This document shows positions 30,514 to 43,806 of a DNA stretch of 64,000 nucleotides, piece after piece. Position numbers and translations under genes: made by a program. The notes beneath the pieces were generated by a model that worked only from the letters and a program-made list of their open reading frames with translations, was not told the DNA's origin and ran no database searches. This DNA is from Leclercia adecarboxylata. Its GTDB lineage: Bacteria > Pseudomonadota > Gammaproteobacteria > Enterobacterales > Enterobacteriaceae. Position 1 is the stretch's first letter, and the number at the start of each line of letters is the position of its first letter. Where the stretch lies: contig NZ_CP035382.1 of NCBI RefSeq assembly GCF_006874705.1, positions 620,001-684,000 of the forward strand, read 5' to 3'.

Positions 30514-31866
30514 TTACTCCTCTGGATCGTTGAACCCTAACAGCCAGGTAAACAGGAACCCGGCGATCACCGCTACCAGATAGCCTAACAGATAGAGCAT
30601 GACTTTTCCGGTCACGATGGTTAATGCCAGCGGTAATCCGGAAATACCAAAGGTGATAACGGTTGCCACTTTCCAGTAACTGATGAGCGCCCCGCCGACC
30701 GCGCCGCCAAGACAGGCGCCGATAAACGGCTTGCCCAGCGGCAGGGTGACGCCGAAGATCAGCGGTTCACCGATCCCCAGCAGCCCGACCGGCAGCGCCC
30801 CTTTGATGACCTTTTTCAGGCGTTCATTACGGGTTTTCATCAGCACCGCAATCGCCGCGCCGATCTGTCCGACACCGGCCATCGCCAGAATAGGCAACAG
30901 CGCGTTGTAACCATGGGCCTGCACCAGCTCAACGTGGATCGGCACCAGGCCCTGATGTAAGCCGGTCAATACCAGCGGCAGGAAGGTGCCCGAGAGAACC
31001 CCGCCTACCAGGAATCCTCCGCGATCGATAGCCCAGGAGGCACCGTGGGCGATGGATTCGGAGATCACGCCCCCCAGCGGCTGCAGGGCGATAATCGCCA
31101 CGCTGCCGGTGATTAAGGTGGTCAGCAGCGGATTGAAGATCAGCTCCAGCGAGCCCGGCAGGATATTGCGCAGCCGTTTCTCGATCCAGCACATCAACAC
31201 CACCACCAGCAGCACGGCGATCACCCCGCCCCGCCCCGGCTGCAGCGCTTCACCAAACAGGGTGATCTGCGCCAGCTGTGGGCTGGAGAGGATCCCCGCC
31301 ATCACCCCGCCCATTGCCAGCGAGCCGCCGAACACTTTGGCGGTGTTAACCCCCACCAGAATGTTCATGATGGCAAAGACCGCGCTGCCGAAAATGCCGA
31401 GGATCCCCAGCAGATTGGGATAGTGGGTCGCGAAGTCACCGACAATGTCCGGGCGTTTCAGGATATTGATGATCCCGGTGATCAGCCCCGAGGCAATAAA
31501 GGCCGGGATCAGCGGAATAAAGACGTTGGCCAGCTGGCGCAATGCGTCGCTCATCGGGGCTTTGTATTTGGCCTTCACCTGGGCTTTGGTGCGCTCGGCG
31601 TCATCCATCACCGCCCCGCCCATCAGCGAACGCATGGTATCCACCACCTGCGCAGCCTTGCCGGGGCCGACGATCAGCTGATGCTGCTCCCCCTGCTTCA
31701 CATAGCCGCTGACCCCGGGCAGTTTTTTCAGCCGCGCCAGATCGAGCTTGTCATCATCCTGAACTTCCACCCGCACCCGCGTCATGCAGTTTTCCAGACG
31801 CCGGATATTGTTCTCCCCGCCAATACCCGCAAGGATATCGCTGGCGAGGGCTGCTGTTTTTTCCAT
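30514..31866 (-). CDS. murP: PTS EIIBC component, probable MurNAc permease
   Basis: Glucose-family PTS permease of 450 aa: EIIB domain (about 1-75) with phospho-cysteine Cys27 (ENCMTRVRV), then EIIC with about eight to ten membrane helices and the GIGEPLIFGVTLPLGKPF signature. No EIIA, so it needs a partner such as Crr. The gene lies directly after murQ, so import of MurNAc with phosphorylation is inferred. Sequence differs clearly from E. coli MurP, so substrate should be treated as probable. Confidence 0.78.
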   Translation of the reverse strand: MEKTAALASDILAGIGGENNIRRLENCMTRVRVEVQDDDKLDLARLKKLPGVSGYVKQGEQHQLIVGPGKAAQVVDTMRSLMGGAVMDDAERTKAQVKAKYKAPMSDALRQLANVFIPLIPAFIASGLITGIINILKRPDIVGDFATHYPNLLGILGIFGSAVFAIMNILVGVNTAKVFGGSLAMGGVMAGILSSPQLAQITLFGEALQPGRGGVIAVLLVVVLMCWIEKRLRNILPGSLELIFNPLLTTLITGSVAIIALQPLGGVISESIAHGASWAIDRGGFLVGGVLSGTFLPLVLTGLHQGLVPIHVELVQAHGYNALLPILAMAGVGQIGAAIAVLMKTRNERLKKVIKGALPVGLLGIGEPLIFGVTLPLGKPFIGACLGGAVGGALISYWKVATVITFGISGLPLALTIVTGKVMLYLLGYLVAVIAGFLFTWLLGFNDPEE

Positions 31867-31877
31867 GTACGCCTCTT

Positions 31878-32771
31878 TTAGTTCTCTAATGCCGCACGTA
31901 AGAATCCCTGATGCGCGTCGAGTCTGGCGCGCGCCGCCGCGGCATCCAGCCCGCTTAAGATCATCAGAATGGCCGGTTTGACGTCATATCCGGTCTGTTT
32001 CAAGACCTCTTCCGCCTCTTCCCGCGTGGTACCGGTGGCTTCCACCACCATGCGGCAGGCCCGGTCGATAAGCTTCACGTTGGTGGCTTTCATGTCCACC
32101 ATCAGGTTCTGGTAGACCTTGCCAAACTTCACCATCGCGCCAGTGGAGATCATGTTCAGCACCAGCTTTTGCGCAGTGCCGGATTTCAGACGAGTGGAGC
32201 CGGTCAGCGCCTCCGGGCCGACAACCGGCGAGATGGCGATGGTGGCAACCTGGGCAATGGGTGAGCCCGGATTACAGGAGATCGCCACGGTGGTGCAGCC
32301 GGTCTGGTTCGCATACTCGAGGCCGCCAATCACGTACGGCGTGCGTCCGGAGGCCGCCAGCCCGACCACCAGATCCTGCGCGGTCAGGTTGAGGGCTTTG
32401 AGATCCTCTTCACCGAGCTCCTTACTGTCCTCTGCCCCTTCCACCGCCTTCAGCAGCGCCCCCGGCCCCCCGGCAATCAGGCCGATGACAAGGCCATGCG
32501 GCACGCCAAAGGTCGGCGGACATTCTGAGGCGTCCAGTACCCCAAGACGCCCGCTGGTGCCCGCCCCCATGTAGATGATGCGCCCGCCCGCCTTCAGCGC
32601 GTCGGCTGCCGCATCCACGGCTTTTGCCACCTCGGGCAATGTCTCTTTCACTGCCTGCGCGACCAGCGTATCCTGTTGGTTAAAGCGATTAACCAGGTCA
32701 AGCGTGGAGAGCGCGTCGAGATCCAGGGTTTGTGGATTGCGGGATTCTGATACCAGTGAGCCGAGATTCAT
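31878..32771 (-). CDS. murQ: N-acetylmuramic acid 6-phosphate etherase
   Basis: Cleaves the lactyl ether of MurNAc-6-P to give GlcNAc-6-P, recycling cell-wall sugar. The 297-aa SIS-fold protein has GAGTSGRLG (69-77) and the catalytic Glu83 (ASECPPTFG). ATG at 32771 with GAGG 9 nt before it is preferred to an upstream TTG. Starts the murQ-murP pair, divergent from yfhH. Confidence 0.94.
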   Translation of the reverse strand: MNLGSLVSESRNPQTLDLDALSTLDLVNRFNQQDTLVAQAVKETLPEVAKAVDAAADALKAGGRIIYMGAGTSGRLGVLDASECPPTFGVPHGLVIGLIAGGPGALLKAVEGAEDSKELGEEDLKALNLTAQDLVVGLAASGRTPYVIGGLEYANQTGCTTVAISCNPGSPIAQVATIAISPVVGPEALTGSTRLKSGTAQKLVLNMISTGAMVKFGKVYQNLMVDMKATNVKLIDRACRMVVEATGTTREEAEEVLKQTGYDVKPAILMILSGLDAAAARARLDAHQGFLRAALEN

Positions 32772-32786
32772 TTTTTTGTGCCTCAA

Positions 32787-32799
32787 GAATTTTTAATTC
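32787..32799. promoter_or_regulatory. candidate YfhH operator 1
   Basis: Perfect palindrome GAATTTTTAATTC between murQ and yfhH. See also the matching element at 32820. Confidence 0.45.
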
Positions 32800-32812
32800 A
32801 TAATAGTCGCAT

Positions 32813-32818
32813 TATAAT
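32813..32818. promoter_or_regulatory. overlapping -10 elements for murQ and yfhH
   Basis: ATTATAAT (32811-32818) is self-complementary, giving TATAAT on both strands between the two candidate operators. It could serve as -10 for both divergent genes. Confidence 0.45.
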
Positions 32819-32819
32819 G

Positions 32820-32832
32820 GAATATAAAATTC
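32820..32832. promoter_or_regulatory. candidate YfhH operator 2
   Basis: GAATATAAAATTC, the same 13-bp GAAT-N5-ATTC pattern as operator 1, 33 bp away (about three helical turns). Confidence 0.45.
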
Positions 32833-32889
32833 ATTCAGGCGAGCAGAATTCGCATTTGCTGCAGTCATCACATTTCGCCAGGAGTCCTT

Positions 32890-33738
32890 ATGAACTGTTT
32901 AATTCGAATCCGCCAGCGCTACGCCGGCTTTGCCCAGAGCGATAAAAAACTGGCGGACTTTTTACTCACCCAACCCGATCGTGCCCGCCATCTCAGCTCC
33001 CAGCAGCTGGCAAGCGAGGCGGGCGTGAGCCAGTCCAGCGTGGTTAAGTTCGCGCAAAAAATTGGTTTTAAAGGCTTTCCGGCGCTAAAACTGGCGCTGA
33101 GCGAAGCCCTGGCCAGCAACCCGAATCCGCAATCCATGCCGGTGCACAACCAGATCCGCGGCGACGATCCGATGCGTCTGGTGGGGGAAAAGCTGATCAA
33201 GGAGAACGTCGCAGCGATGCACGCCACGCTGGACGTCAACAGCGAAGAGAAACTGCTGGAAAGCGTTGCCATGCTGCACGCGGCACGGCGGGTGATCCTC
33301 ACCGGGATCGGAGCTTCAGGCCTGGTGGCACGTAACTTTGGCTGGAAGCTGAACAAGATCGGCCTGATCGCCATTGTCGAACAGGATATGCACGCCCTGC
33401 TGGCTACCGTGCAGGCGATGGCACCTGACGATCTGCTGCTGGCTATCTCCTATACCGGCGAGCGCCGGGAGATTAACCTGGCCGCCGATGAAGCCCTGCG
33501 CGTGGGCGGGAAAATTCTGGCTATCACTGGCTTTACCCCCAATGCCCTGCAACAGCGGGCCACCCGCTGTCTGTACACCATTGCCGAAGAGCAGGCCACC
33601 CGCAGCGCGGCCATCTCCTCCACCAGCGCGCAGATGATGCTGACCGACCTGCTGTTTATGGCGCTGGTTCAGCAGGATCTGGAGCGGGCTCCGGAACGCA
33701 TCCGCCACAGTGAGGCGCTGGTAAAAAAACTGGTTTGA
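32890..33738 (+). CDS. yfhH: RpiR/MurR family regulator YfhH
   Basis: A 282-aa regulator with HTH_6 domain (about 1-77; recognition helix in VSQSSVVKFAQKIGF) and SIS sugar-phosphate domain (about 125-255, ILTGIGASG). It matches E. coli YfhH along its length. Here it lies divergent from murQ-murP, so it probably senses MurNAc-6-P or a related sugar phosphate as MurR does; this is inference. AGGAG ribosome site 5 nt before ATG. Confidence 0.93.
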   Translation: MNCLIRIRQRYAGFAQSDKKLADFLLTQPDRARHLSSQQLASEAGVSQSSVVKFAQKIGFKGFPALKLALSEALASNPNPQSMPVHNQIRGDDPMRLVGEKLIKENVAAMHATLDVNSEEKLLESVAMLHAARRVILTGIGASGLVARNFGWKLNKIGLIAIVEQDMHALLATVQAMAPDDLLLAISYTGERREINLAADEALRVGGKILAITGFTPNALQQRATRCLYTIAEEQATRSAAISSTSAQMMLTDLLFMALVQQDLERAPERIRHSEALVKKLV

Positions 33739-34435
<697 letters not shown>

Positions 34436-34436
<1 letters not shown>

Positions 34437-35167
34437 TACTTGCGGGCTTCCTGCATCAGCCGCTTCATCTCTGCCACCGCCTCTTTCAGGCCGCTCATCA
34501 CCGCGCGACCGATAATCGCATGGCCGATGTTCAGCTCATGCATCTCCGGGATGGCGGCAATGGCTTTAACGTTATGGTAGGTCAGGCCGTGGCCGGCATT
34601 AACCTTGAGACCCAGACCTGCCGCATAGGTGGCCGCTTTGGCGATGCGATCCAGCTCTTTCGCCCGGGTGGCATCGTCTTCAGCATCGGCATAGCAGCCG
34701 GTGTGGATCTCGATGTACGGCGCGCCCACGTCGGCTGCGGCTTTGATCTGCGCTTCATCGGCATCGATAAACAGCGACACCAGGATCCCGGCGTCCGCCA
34801 GGCGTTTGCAGGCGTCACGCATCTTATCCAGCTGACCGGCCACGTCCAGCCCACCCTCGGTGGTCACTTCCTGACGCTTTTCCGGTACCAGACAGCAGAA
34901 GTGCGGTTTGGTCTCAACGGCGATCGCCAGCATCTCTTCGGTGACGGCCATCTCCAGATTCATGCGGGTGTCCAGGGTCTGACGCAGGACACGAACGTCA
35001 CGATCGGTGATATGACGGCGATCTTCGCGCAAATGCACGGTAATGCCATCGGCCCCCGCCTGCTCGGCGATGAATGCCGCCTGAACCGGATCAGGATATG
35101 CCGTACCGCGCGCGTTGCGCAGGGTAGCAATGTGGTCGATGTTGATGCCTAACAGTAATTCAGCCAT
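34436..35167 (-). CDS. pdxJ: pyridoxine 5'-phosphate synthase
   Basis: Condenses 3-amino-acetone phosphate and 1-deoxyxylulose 5-phosphate to PNP, the last step of de novo vitamin B6 synthesis. The 243-aa TIM-barrel protein has the family motifs [14 protein letters not shown] at the start and HLREDRRHI near 46-54. Linked to recO upstream and acpS downstream. Confidence 0.97.
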
Positions 35168-35198
35168 GACAATCCTCGGATTTCTTTTGTTCTGTGGT

Positions 35199-35906
35199 CT
35201 AACGTTTCGGCATAAACTGCCGGAATAATTCGCGGCTCTTTAGGGGCTTGCCACCAAGATAAGGCTTGAGCGCAATGCGGGTAAAGCGTTTTGCCGCCCG
35301 CAGGGTGCTGACGTCGGGAAACTCACGTTCCGCCAGCGCCCGCAGATCCCGCCCGGTGAAGGTGCTGTTGTCGATGACAATGCTGGCGATAAAGCCCTTC
35401 TCTTCGCGATAGCGGTAGGTCATGGAGTCTTCGACGGGCTCGCCGCTGCCCGCACAGTGCAGAAAATCGACGCCGTATCCCAGATGCCCGAGCAACGCCA
35501 GCTCAAAGCGACGCAGCGCCGGTTCCGGCGAGCCGGTTGCGCCTGCCAGCGCCTGGAGACAGTGCAGATAGTCGAAAAAGAGTTCAGAGAAGCGGGTCTC
35601 ATGTTCAAGAACGCGCGTGATGAGCTCGTTCACATACAGACCGCTGTACAGCGTAATACCAGAGAGGGGGAGCGCCAGAGAGACGGCTTCGGCATTGCGC
35701 AGGGTTTTTACTTCCCCACGTCCGCTAAAGCGCACCAGCAGCGGTGTGAAGGGTTGCAGAGCGCCCTTCAGGTTAGAACGTTTGGAACGTGCGCCTTTGG
35801 CAACAAGGCGCACGCGGCCTGACTCTTCCGTGAAGACGTCCAGCATCAGGCTGGTTTCGCTCCACGGACGGCTGTGAAGGACAAAGGCTCTTTGCCATCC
35901 ATCCAC
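35199..35906 (-). CDS. recO: DNA repair protein RecO
   Basis: RecFOR component that loads RecA on SSB-coated DNA. The 235-aa protein has the N-terminal OB fold ([31 protein letters not shown] region, given here as residues 4-34) and is seven residues shorter at the C-terminus than E. coli RecO. The start appears to be GTG at 35906 with no good ribosome site, 11 nt after the era stop, so translation may depend on coupling to era. Confidence 0.94.
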   Translation of the reverse strand: MDGWQRAFVLHSRPWSETSLMLDVFTEESGRVRLVAKGARSKRSNLKGALQPFTPLLVRFSGRGEVKTLRNAEAVSLALPLSGITLYSGLYVNELITRVLEHETRFSELFFDYLHCLQALAGATGSPEPALRRFELALLGHLGYGVDFLHCAGSGEPVEDSMTYRYREEKGFIASIVIDNSTFTGRDLRALAEREFPDVSTLRAAKRFTRIALKPYLGGKPLKSRELFRQFMPKR

Positions 35907-35917
35907 GTTTTAGTGAC

Positions 35918-37650
<1,733 letters not shown>

Positions 37651-37678
37651 TCAGAAGAGATTTATCCCTTAAATAATT

Positions 37679-37708
37679 CACGTAGCCTCTGATTAAAGAG
37701 ACTACGTG
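37679..37708 (-). terminator. hairpin downstream of lepB
   Basis: 12-bp stem (one G-U pair) with a 6-nt loop 15 nt after the lepB stop. The following tail is A/T-rich but not a clear T-run, so termination is likely partial. Confidence 0.4.
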
Positions 37709-37723
37709 CTCATTTATCAGGAA

Positions 37724-38698
37724 TTAATGGATGCCGCCAATACGATTTAACCGTACGCCGGTCGGCCACTCGCCTTCCTGTTTCTCAAAGCTCATCCAGA
37801 TAGTGGTCGCTTTGCCAACCAGATTCGCTTCCGGCACAAAGCCCCAGTAACGGCTGTCCGCGCTGTTGTCGCGGTTATCACCCATCATGAAGTAGTGTCC
37901 CGGCGGCACAATCCAGGTTGCCAACTGCTGCCCCTGCTGCTGATAGTACATCCCCAGTTGATCCTGAGCGATGGAGACGGTCAGGATACGGTGCGTAACA
38001 TCCCCCAGCGTCTCTTTGCGCTCGTTCAGACGAATACCGTTCTCTTTGGTCTCGCCTTTCGGCAGCTGGAAGAATCCGCTGGTGGCTTCGCCGCCGTTAC
38101 GACGGGCAAAGGTCTGCACAAAGTCGCTTGGCTCAACGCCGGAATAGGTTACCGCCAGCGCACTTCCGCAGGCCGTACCGGAACTGCATCCAGGCTGAAC
38201 CGTCACCTCTTTGGAGACCGGGTTATAGGTTACCTTATCGCCCGGTACGCCAACGGTGCGTTTGATGTAATCCAGACGCGGATCGTCCGGATATTTAAAC
38301 ACCACGATATCGCCACGTTTTGGATGACCGGTTTCGATCAGCGTTTTCTGGTAGATCGGATCTTTAATGCCGTAAGCAAACTTCTCCACCAGAATAAAAT
38401 CACCGATCAGCAGCGTTGGCATCATCGAACCGGATGGGATCTGGAAAGGTTCATAGATAAACGAACGCACCACCAGCACAATCGCCAGCACCGGAAAGAC
38501 CGAAGCGCCCGTTTCCAGCCAGCCCGGCTTCGGGCTGACTTTTTTCAGGGTTTTCGCATCCAACTGGTCGCCCGTGGCAGCCTGTGCGGCGGCCTGACGT
38601 TCGTGACGTTTCGGGGCAAAGATAAACTTATCCAGACACCACAACAGCCCCGTCACCAGGGTGGCAATCACCAGGATCAGGGCAAACATGTTCGCCAT
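37724..38698 (-). CDS. lepB: signal peptidase I
   Basis: Inner-membrane leader peptidase of 324 aa: two membrane segments (about 4-22 and 62-77), catalytic serine Ser91 (PSGSM) and general base Lys146 (YIKRTVG), and the GDNRDNSADSR box near 273-283. TAAGGAG ribosome site. Downstream of lepA by 17 nt. Confidence 0.98.
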   Translation of the reverse strand: MANMFALILVIATLVTGLLWCLDKFIFAPKRHERQAAAQAATGDQLDAKTLKKVSPKPGWLETGASVFPVLAIVLVVRSFIYEPFQIPSGSMMPTLLIGDFILVEKFAYGIKDPIYQKTLIETGHPKRGDIVVFKYPDDPRLDYIKRTVGVPGDKVTYNPVSKEVTVQPGCSSGTACGSALAVTYSGVEPSDFVQTFARRNGGEATSGFFQLPKGETKENGIRLNERKETLGDVTHRILTVSIAQDQLGMYYQQQGQQLATWIVPPGHYFMMGDNRDNSADSRYWGFVPEANLVGKATTIWMSFEKQEGEWPTGVRLNRIGGIH

Positions 38699-38715
38699 GC
38701 CAACTCCTTATAGGA

Positions 38716-40515
<1,800 letters not shown>

Positions 40516-40686
40516 ATAGTTAAATAATTATGCCTTACGAATTCCTGGAGGCCGCTGTTCTTAGCCTGACGTTTTTCAGTGCGAAAACGCAGCATTCTAC
40601 ACTACATCTCCTTAACCGGGAAATGCTCTTCCAGCAAGCTTAGCGTGAAGATTCAGCGTTTTCTTTTATGAGATGTAAATAAAGCA

Positions 40687-40710
40687 AAGCCCGGTGACAT
40701 CACCGGGCTT
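40687..40710 (-). terminator. rpoE-rseABC operon terminator
   Basis: 11-bp perfect stem (aagcccggtga/tcaccgggctt) with a 2-nt loop, partly inside the rseC 3' end and followed by a T-rich tail (TTTGCTTTATTT). Confidence 0.75.
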
Positions 40711-41176
40711 CAGAAGAGAGCATTTCAACGCGAAGCTCATCGGGGGGCAACCCGACGCTGAGAATAACGGGCTGCCACTCCTCGCGAACGGCAAGCCTCG
40801 ATGAAAAGCCGCGGGCCAGTAAAAAGCCACCCACGCCACCCAGGGCTGCGCCGCACATCGCGGCCAGATCGGTGCCGAACAGCACCTGGAATACACCGCC
40901 CAGAGCAAACAGCCCCACCAGCGGGGAGAGATAGACCAGCATCGCCGAGCCCAACAAGCTCCCTTCAGCGATCCCTAACTCGACTTTTTGTCCTGTCACC
41001 AGCGGCTCTGCACTGGGGACGCTGATGGTATGCGACGTCTGCGGCCCGAGTTTGTTAAGCACCCGGCTTCCGCAACCGGCGCGGGAGGCGCAGCTGTTAC
41101 AGGACGCTTTTACGTCACAGCTAACCAGCGCAACGCCCTCCTGCCATGAAACGACAGTTGCCCACTCTTTGATCAT
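40700..41176 (-). CDS. rseC: SoxR-reducing / sigma-E regulatory protein RseC
   Basis: A 158-aa inner-membrane protein with a cysteine cluster near the N-terminus (Cys20, Cys26, Cys29, Cys35) and two membrane helices (about 76-93 and 97-115). Known to help reduce SoxR and, weakly, to affect sigma-E. ATGA overlap with rseB. Last gene of the rpoE operon. Confidence 0.95.
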   Translation of the reverse strand: MIKEWATVVSWQEGVALVSCDVKASCNSCASRAGCGSRVLNKLGPQTSHTISVPSAEPLVTGQKVELGIAEGSLLGSAMLVYLSPLVGLFALGGVFQVLFGTDLAAMCGAALGGVGGFLLARGFSSRLAVREEWQPVILSVGLPPDELRVEMLSSEAR

Positions 41177-42126
41177 TGTCCGGCCCTGAATTTAATGCTG
41201 TCTGCGATGCGTTTAGCCGTTTGCGGCGGCAGTTCGCCCACGACGGTGATCTCGGCGCTATCACGCACGGTGGTACTCACGGTCCGGCGTCCGGTACGCA
41301 GCATCTGATCGGCGCTCACCGGCGTTGCACGGTTGATGTTAACCGAGAAGCTAAACAAACCGTCGGAATAAAGTCGGGATTCGACCGGGGTATCAATCGT
41401 CGGTAGCTGGCGGCGGCTGCTGGAGACTTCGCTGAAGCCCTGCGGGATCCAGTTTGGCGCCCAGTTGAAGCTGACAGGATCGCCCGCCGGTACAGAGAGC
41501 AGCGGCGGCAGGTTAGCTTTTGCCAGATTCTGCATGCTGTTGCCGACCTGATCGTCAATGGTAAAGGAGATCACCCGGAACTGTTCCAGCGTCTCGCCAT
41601 CACGATCGAGCAGATCGACCCGCATAGGCAGCTTGGTCTCCGCATCCATCCAGACGATATAGCTGTAACGCGTCCCGTCTCTTGCGACCACGCGCAGCAC
41701 TTCACAGAGCCGGTCGGCGATGCGGGTACGCCCTACGGAGATAAAGTCATAGTAAGGCGCAAGCCGTTTGAAGTCGGTATAGATGAGCGAAGGCAGCGAA
41801 TCAACGATGTAATCGCCGTTCAGCGTAAAGGGTTCAAGACCCGGCTCAAAGTAGCTGATTTCATTGCCACGCTGCACGACTTCGCGGCGCGGACCATCCA
41901 TCTGCAAAAGCTGGGCAAGCGGCTGTTTATCAAGACGGGCATGGCGATAGCGTAACGACTCTACACCCTGCTTATTGATACTGATAAAAGCCAGCTCGTA
42001 GTTGAGTGACTGGCTGGCCTGGTTCATTTGCTGTAACAACGCCCCGGACGATACATCAGCCGAGGCGTTGACAGTGAACAACAGGCTACCCGCCATCAGA
42101 GACATGGCGCACCAAAGTTGCTTCAT
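41173..42126 (-). CDS. rseB: sigma-E regulatory protein RseB
   Basis: Periplasmic 317-aa protein with a signal peptide cleaved after ASA23. Binds RseA and blocks DegS cleavage until displaced by LPS or lipoproteins. TAATG overlap with rseA. Confidence 0.96.
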   Translation of the reverse strand: MKQLWCAMSLMAGSLLFTVNASADVSSGALLQQMNQASQSLNYELAFISINKQGVESLRYRHARLDKQPLAQLLQMDGPRREVVQRGNEISYFEPGLEPFTLNGDYIVDSLPSLIYTDFKRLAPYYDFISVGRTRIADRLCEVLRVVARDGTRYSYIVWMDAETKLPMRVDLLDRDGETLEQFRVISFTIDDQVGNSMQNLAKANLPPLLSVPAGDPVSFNWAPNWIPQGFSEVSSSRRQLPTIDTPVESRLYSDGLFSFSVNINRATPVSADQMLRTGRRTVSTTVRDSAEITVVGELPPQTAKRIADSIKFRAGQ

Positions 42127-42776
42127 TACTGCGATTGCGTTCCTAAAGTTTGGTTTCCGGGCACTTGCACAGCAGCCTGCTGGGTTTGCGCCTGCTCAAA
42201 CTGAAGCTGTTCGGAATGCAGACGACGCTGCAATTCGTAGTCCTGCAACATCGCATTGATACGACGGCGTTGCTCTTGTACCTGCTGCTGCTGACCGGCG
42301 CCTGCCGATGCATCAGAAGGAATACCCAGGCTTACCGGGCTGGCTTTGCCCATCATCGGCAGCGTATTGAACACTGGCGCTTCTGGTTGCTGGTTGACTT
42401 CAGATTGGGTGTTATAGTGCTGGACGCCAACAATAACTGCAAGCGATACGCAAGCAGCGACGCCCATTTGCGTCAGTTGACTCGCCCAGGGACGCACTTT
42501 TTTCCAGAAAGGCATCTTCTGCCACAGGTGCGGCGCCGGTTGGGCTTCAGGAATCAGCGGAGTGGCCTGAGAAACAGGTTCATTCTCGATGGCAGCCATT
42601 ACGCGAGATGAGATATCAAAATGGAGGAGCTCGCCGGTATCGCCGCGCAAGGTATCGCGGATGAGATGATAACTCTCCCAGGTTTTTTGCATCTCGGGAG
42701 AGCGAGAGAGCTCGTTGAGCATCTCACTGTCCAGCGTTTCACCATCCATTAAAGCGGAAAGTTGTTCTTTCTGCAT
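42126..42776 (-). CDS. rseA: anti-sigma-E factor RseA
   Basis: Single-pass inner-membrane protein of 216 aa; N-terminal cytosolic domain (about 1-99) binds sigma-E, membrane helix about 102-119, periplasmic tail bound by RseB and cut by DegS, then RseP. Glutamine-rich C-terminal region (about 160-216). Confidence 0.96.
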   Translation of the reverse strand: MQKEQLSALMDGETLDSEMLNELSRSPEMQKTWESYHLIRDTLRGDTGELLHFDISSRVMAAIENEPVSQATPLIPEAQPAPHLWQKMPFWKKVRPWASQLTQMGVAACVSLAVIVGVQHYNTQSEVNQQPEAPVFNTLPMMGKASPVSLGIPSDASAGAGQQQQVQEQRRRINAMLQDYELQRRLHSEQLQFEQAQTQQAAVQVPGNQTLGTQSQ

Positions 42777-42807
42777 GCCTAATACCTTTTCCAGTATCCC
42801 GCTATCG

Positions 42808-43383
42808 TCAACGCCTGATTAGCGGTTGAACTTTATTATCAATAGCTTCTCGCGCACGAAAAATTCGTGAGCGAACCGTACCGACCGGGCAATCCATGAT
42901 AGCGGCTATCTCTTCATAGCTCAGGCCATCTAACTCCCGTAACGTAATTGCCATGCGTAAATCTTCCGGGAGCGACTCGATGGTGCGAAAAACTATTTGT
43001 CTCAGTTCTTCTGACAACATTAAGTTCTCAGGGTTCGAAATTTCTTTTAACGCACCGCCGCTTTCAAAATTTTCGGCGTCGATTGCGTCAACATCGCTTG
43101 AAGGCGGACGACGCCCCTGAGCGACGAGGTAGTTCTTGGCAGTATTGACAGCAATACGATACAGCCAGGTATAAAAAGCACTATCTCCCCGGAAAGATTC
43201 CAGCGCGCGATAGGCCTTGATAAAAGACTCCTGCACCACATCAGGAACATCCCCTGACGGTACATAGCGGGACACCAGACTCGCCACTTTATGCTGGTAG
43301 CGCACCACCAGTAAGTTAAAGGCTTTCTGATCTCCCTTCTGGACCCGTTCAACCAGAATCTGGTCCGTTAACTGCTCGCTCAT
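42808..43383 (-). CDS. rpoE: RNA polymerase sigma-E factor
   Basis: ECF sigma factor for envelope stress, 191 aa, nearly identical to E. coli RpoE. Region 2 (RYQHKVASLVSRY to LYRIAVNTAKNYL) and region 4 with the HTH (LDGLSYEEIAAIMDCPVGTVRSRIFRAR, residues about 151-178). The start at 43383 is used; the 11-codon upstream in-frame extension is not conserved. First gene of the operon. Confidence 0.98.
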   Translation of the reverse strand: MSEQLTDQILVERVQKGDQKAFNLLVVRYQHKVASLVSRYVPSGDVPDVVQESFIKAYRALESFRGDSAFYTWLYRIAVNTAKNYLVAQGRRPPSSDVDAIDAENFESGGALKEISNPENLMLSEELRQIVFRTIESLPEDLRMAITLRELDGLSYEEIAAIMDCPVGTVRSRIFRAREAIDNKVQPLIRR

Positions 43384-43448
43384 CCGAGGTAATGTCTCCC
43401 CAAACCTAAAATCCACGCGTTATCGAAACGCCACTCCAAACACTGCAC
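43380..43448 (-). CDS. rseD: possible RseD-like leader peptide overlapping rpoE
   Basis: A short frame running into rpoE whose TGA overlaps the rpoE ATG (ATGA), ending with WILGLGRHYLG. It reads from GTG at 43448 (22 codons) or TTG at 43439 or 43457; an in-frame stop lies a little upstream. In E. coli a leader peptide RseD couples to rpoE translation and is repressed by CsrA; the identity and start here are uncertain, and no strong ribosome site is seen. Confidence 0.4.
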   Translation of the reverse strand: MQCLEWRFDNAWILGLGRHYLG

Positions 43449-43465
43449 TGTGAGCAAGCAGTTGC

Positions 43466-43493
43466 TTTGAGGGTCTTTTTTTCAAAAAGTTCC
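43466..43493 (-). promoter_or_regulatory. autoregulatory sigma-E promoter of rpoE
   Basis: Minus-strand -35 GGAACTT (43487-43493) and -10 TCAAA (43466-43470) separated by 16 bp, the sigma-E pattern, giving a start about 43460 and a leader of about 77 nt. Confidence 0.8.
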
Positions 43494-43766
43494 GTCACGC
43501 CTTTGTTTTTGTTAATCGCGTCGCAGACTGTTCATTTTCTATCATTATAAGTCTGATACTGAAACGCACCCAGTTTCTGATAAGAATTGGCATTTTACCG
43601 CTTGCAGGGTACCGCAAGACGGGCTTTATTTCACCACAAAATCTGAAGCTAACGACCTGCTTCGCAAAATATTTTCGCCCTTTTTATGTTTCTTCTCCGC
43701 CACGCCGGCTGTTTAGTCATTGCAACAAGCCGCAAAAAAAACGTGCGATTCATCGCATTCGGGTGC

Positions 43767-43800
43767 TATGCTGGCCAAACACTGTTTAGTAAATTAAACA
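43767..43800 (+). promoter_or_regulatory. nadB promoter region with NadR box
   Basis: -10 TATGCT at 43767-43772 and the palindrome TGTTTAGTAAATTAAACA at 43783-43800 (TGTTTA-N6-TAAACA, the NadR consensus), ending 6 nt before the ATG. Indicates repression by NadR when NAD is abundant. Confidence 0.88.
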
Positions 43801-43806
43801 CACATC

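Larger units (their letters stand above)
43384..43806. other. rpoE-nadB divergent region
   Basis: A 423-bp region that holds the rpoE leader, its sigma-E promoter and the nadB promoter with a NadR box. Apart from the leader frame described, no gene is supported. Confidence 0.8.
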
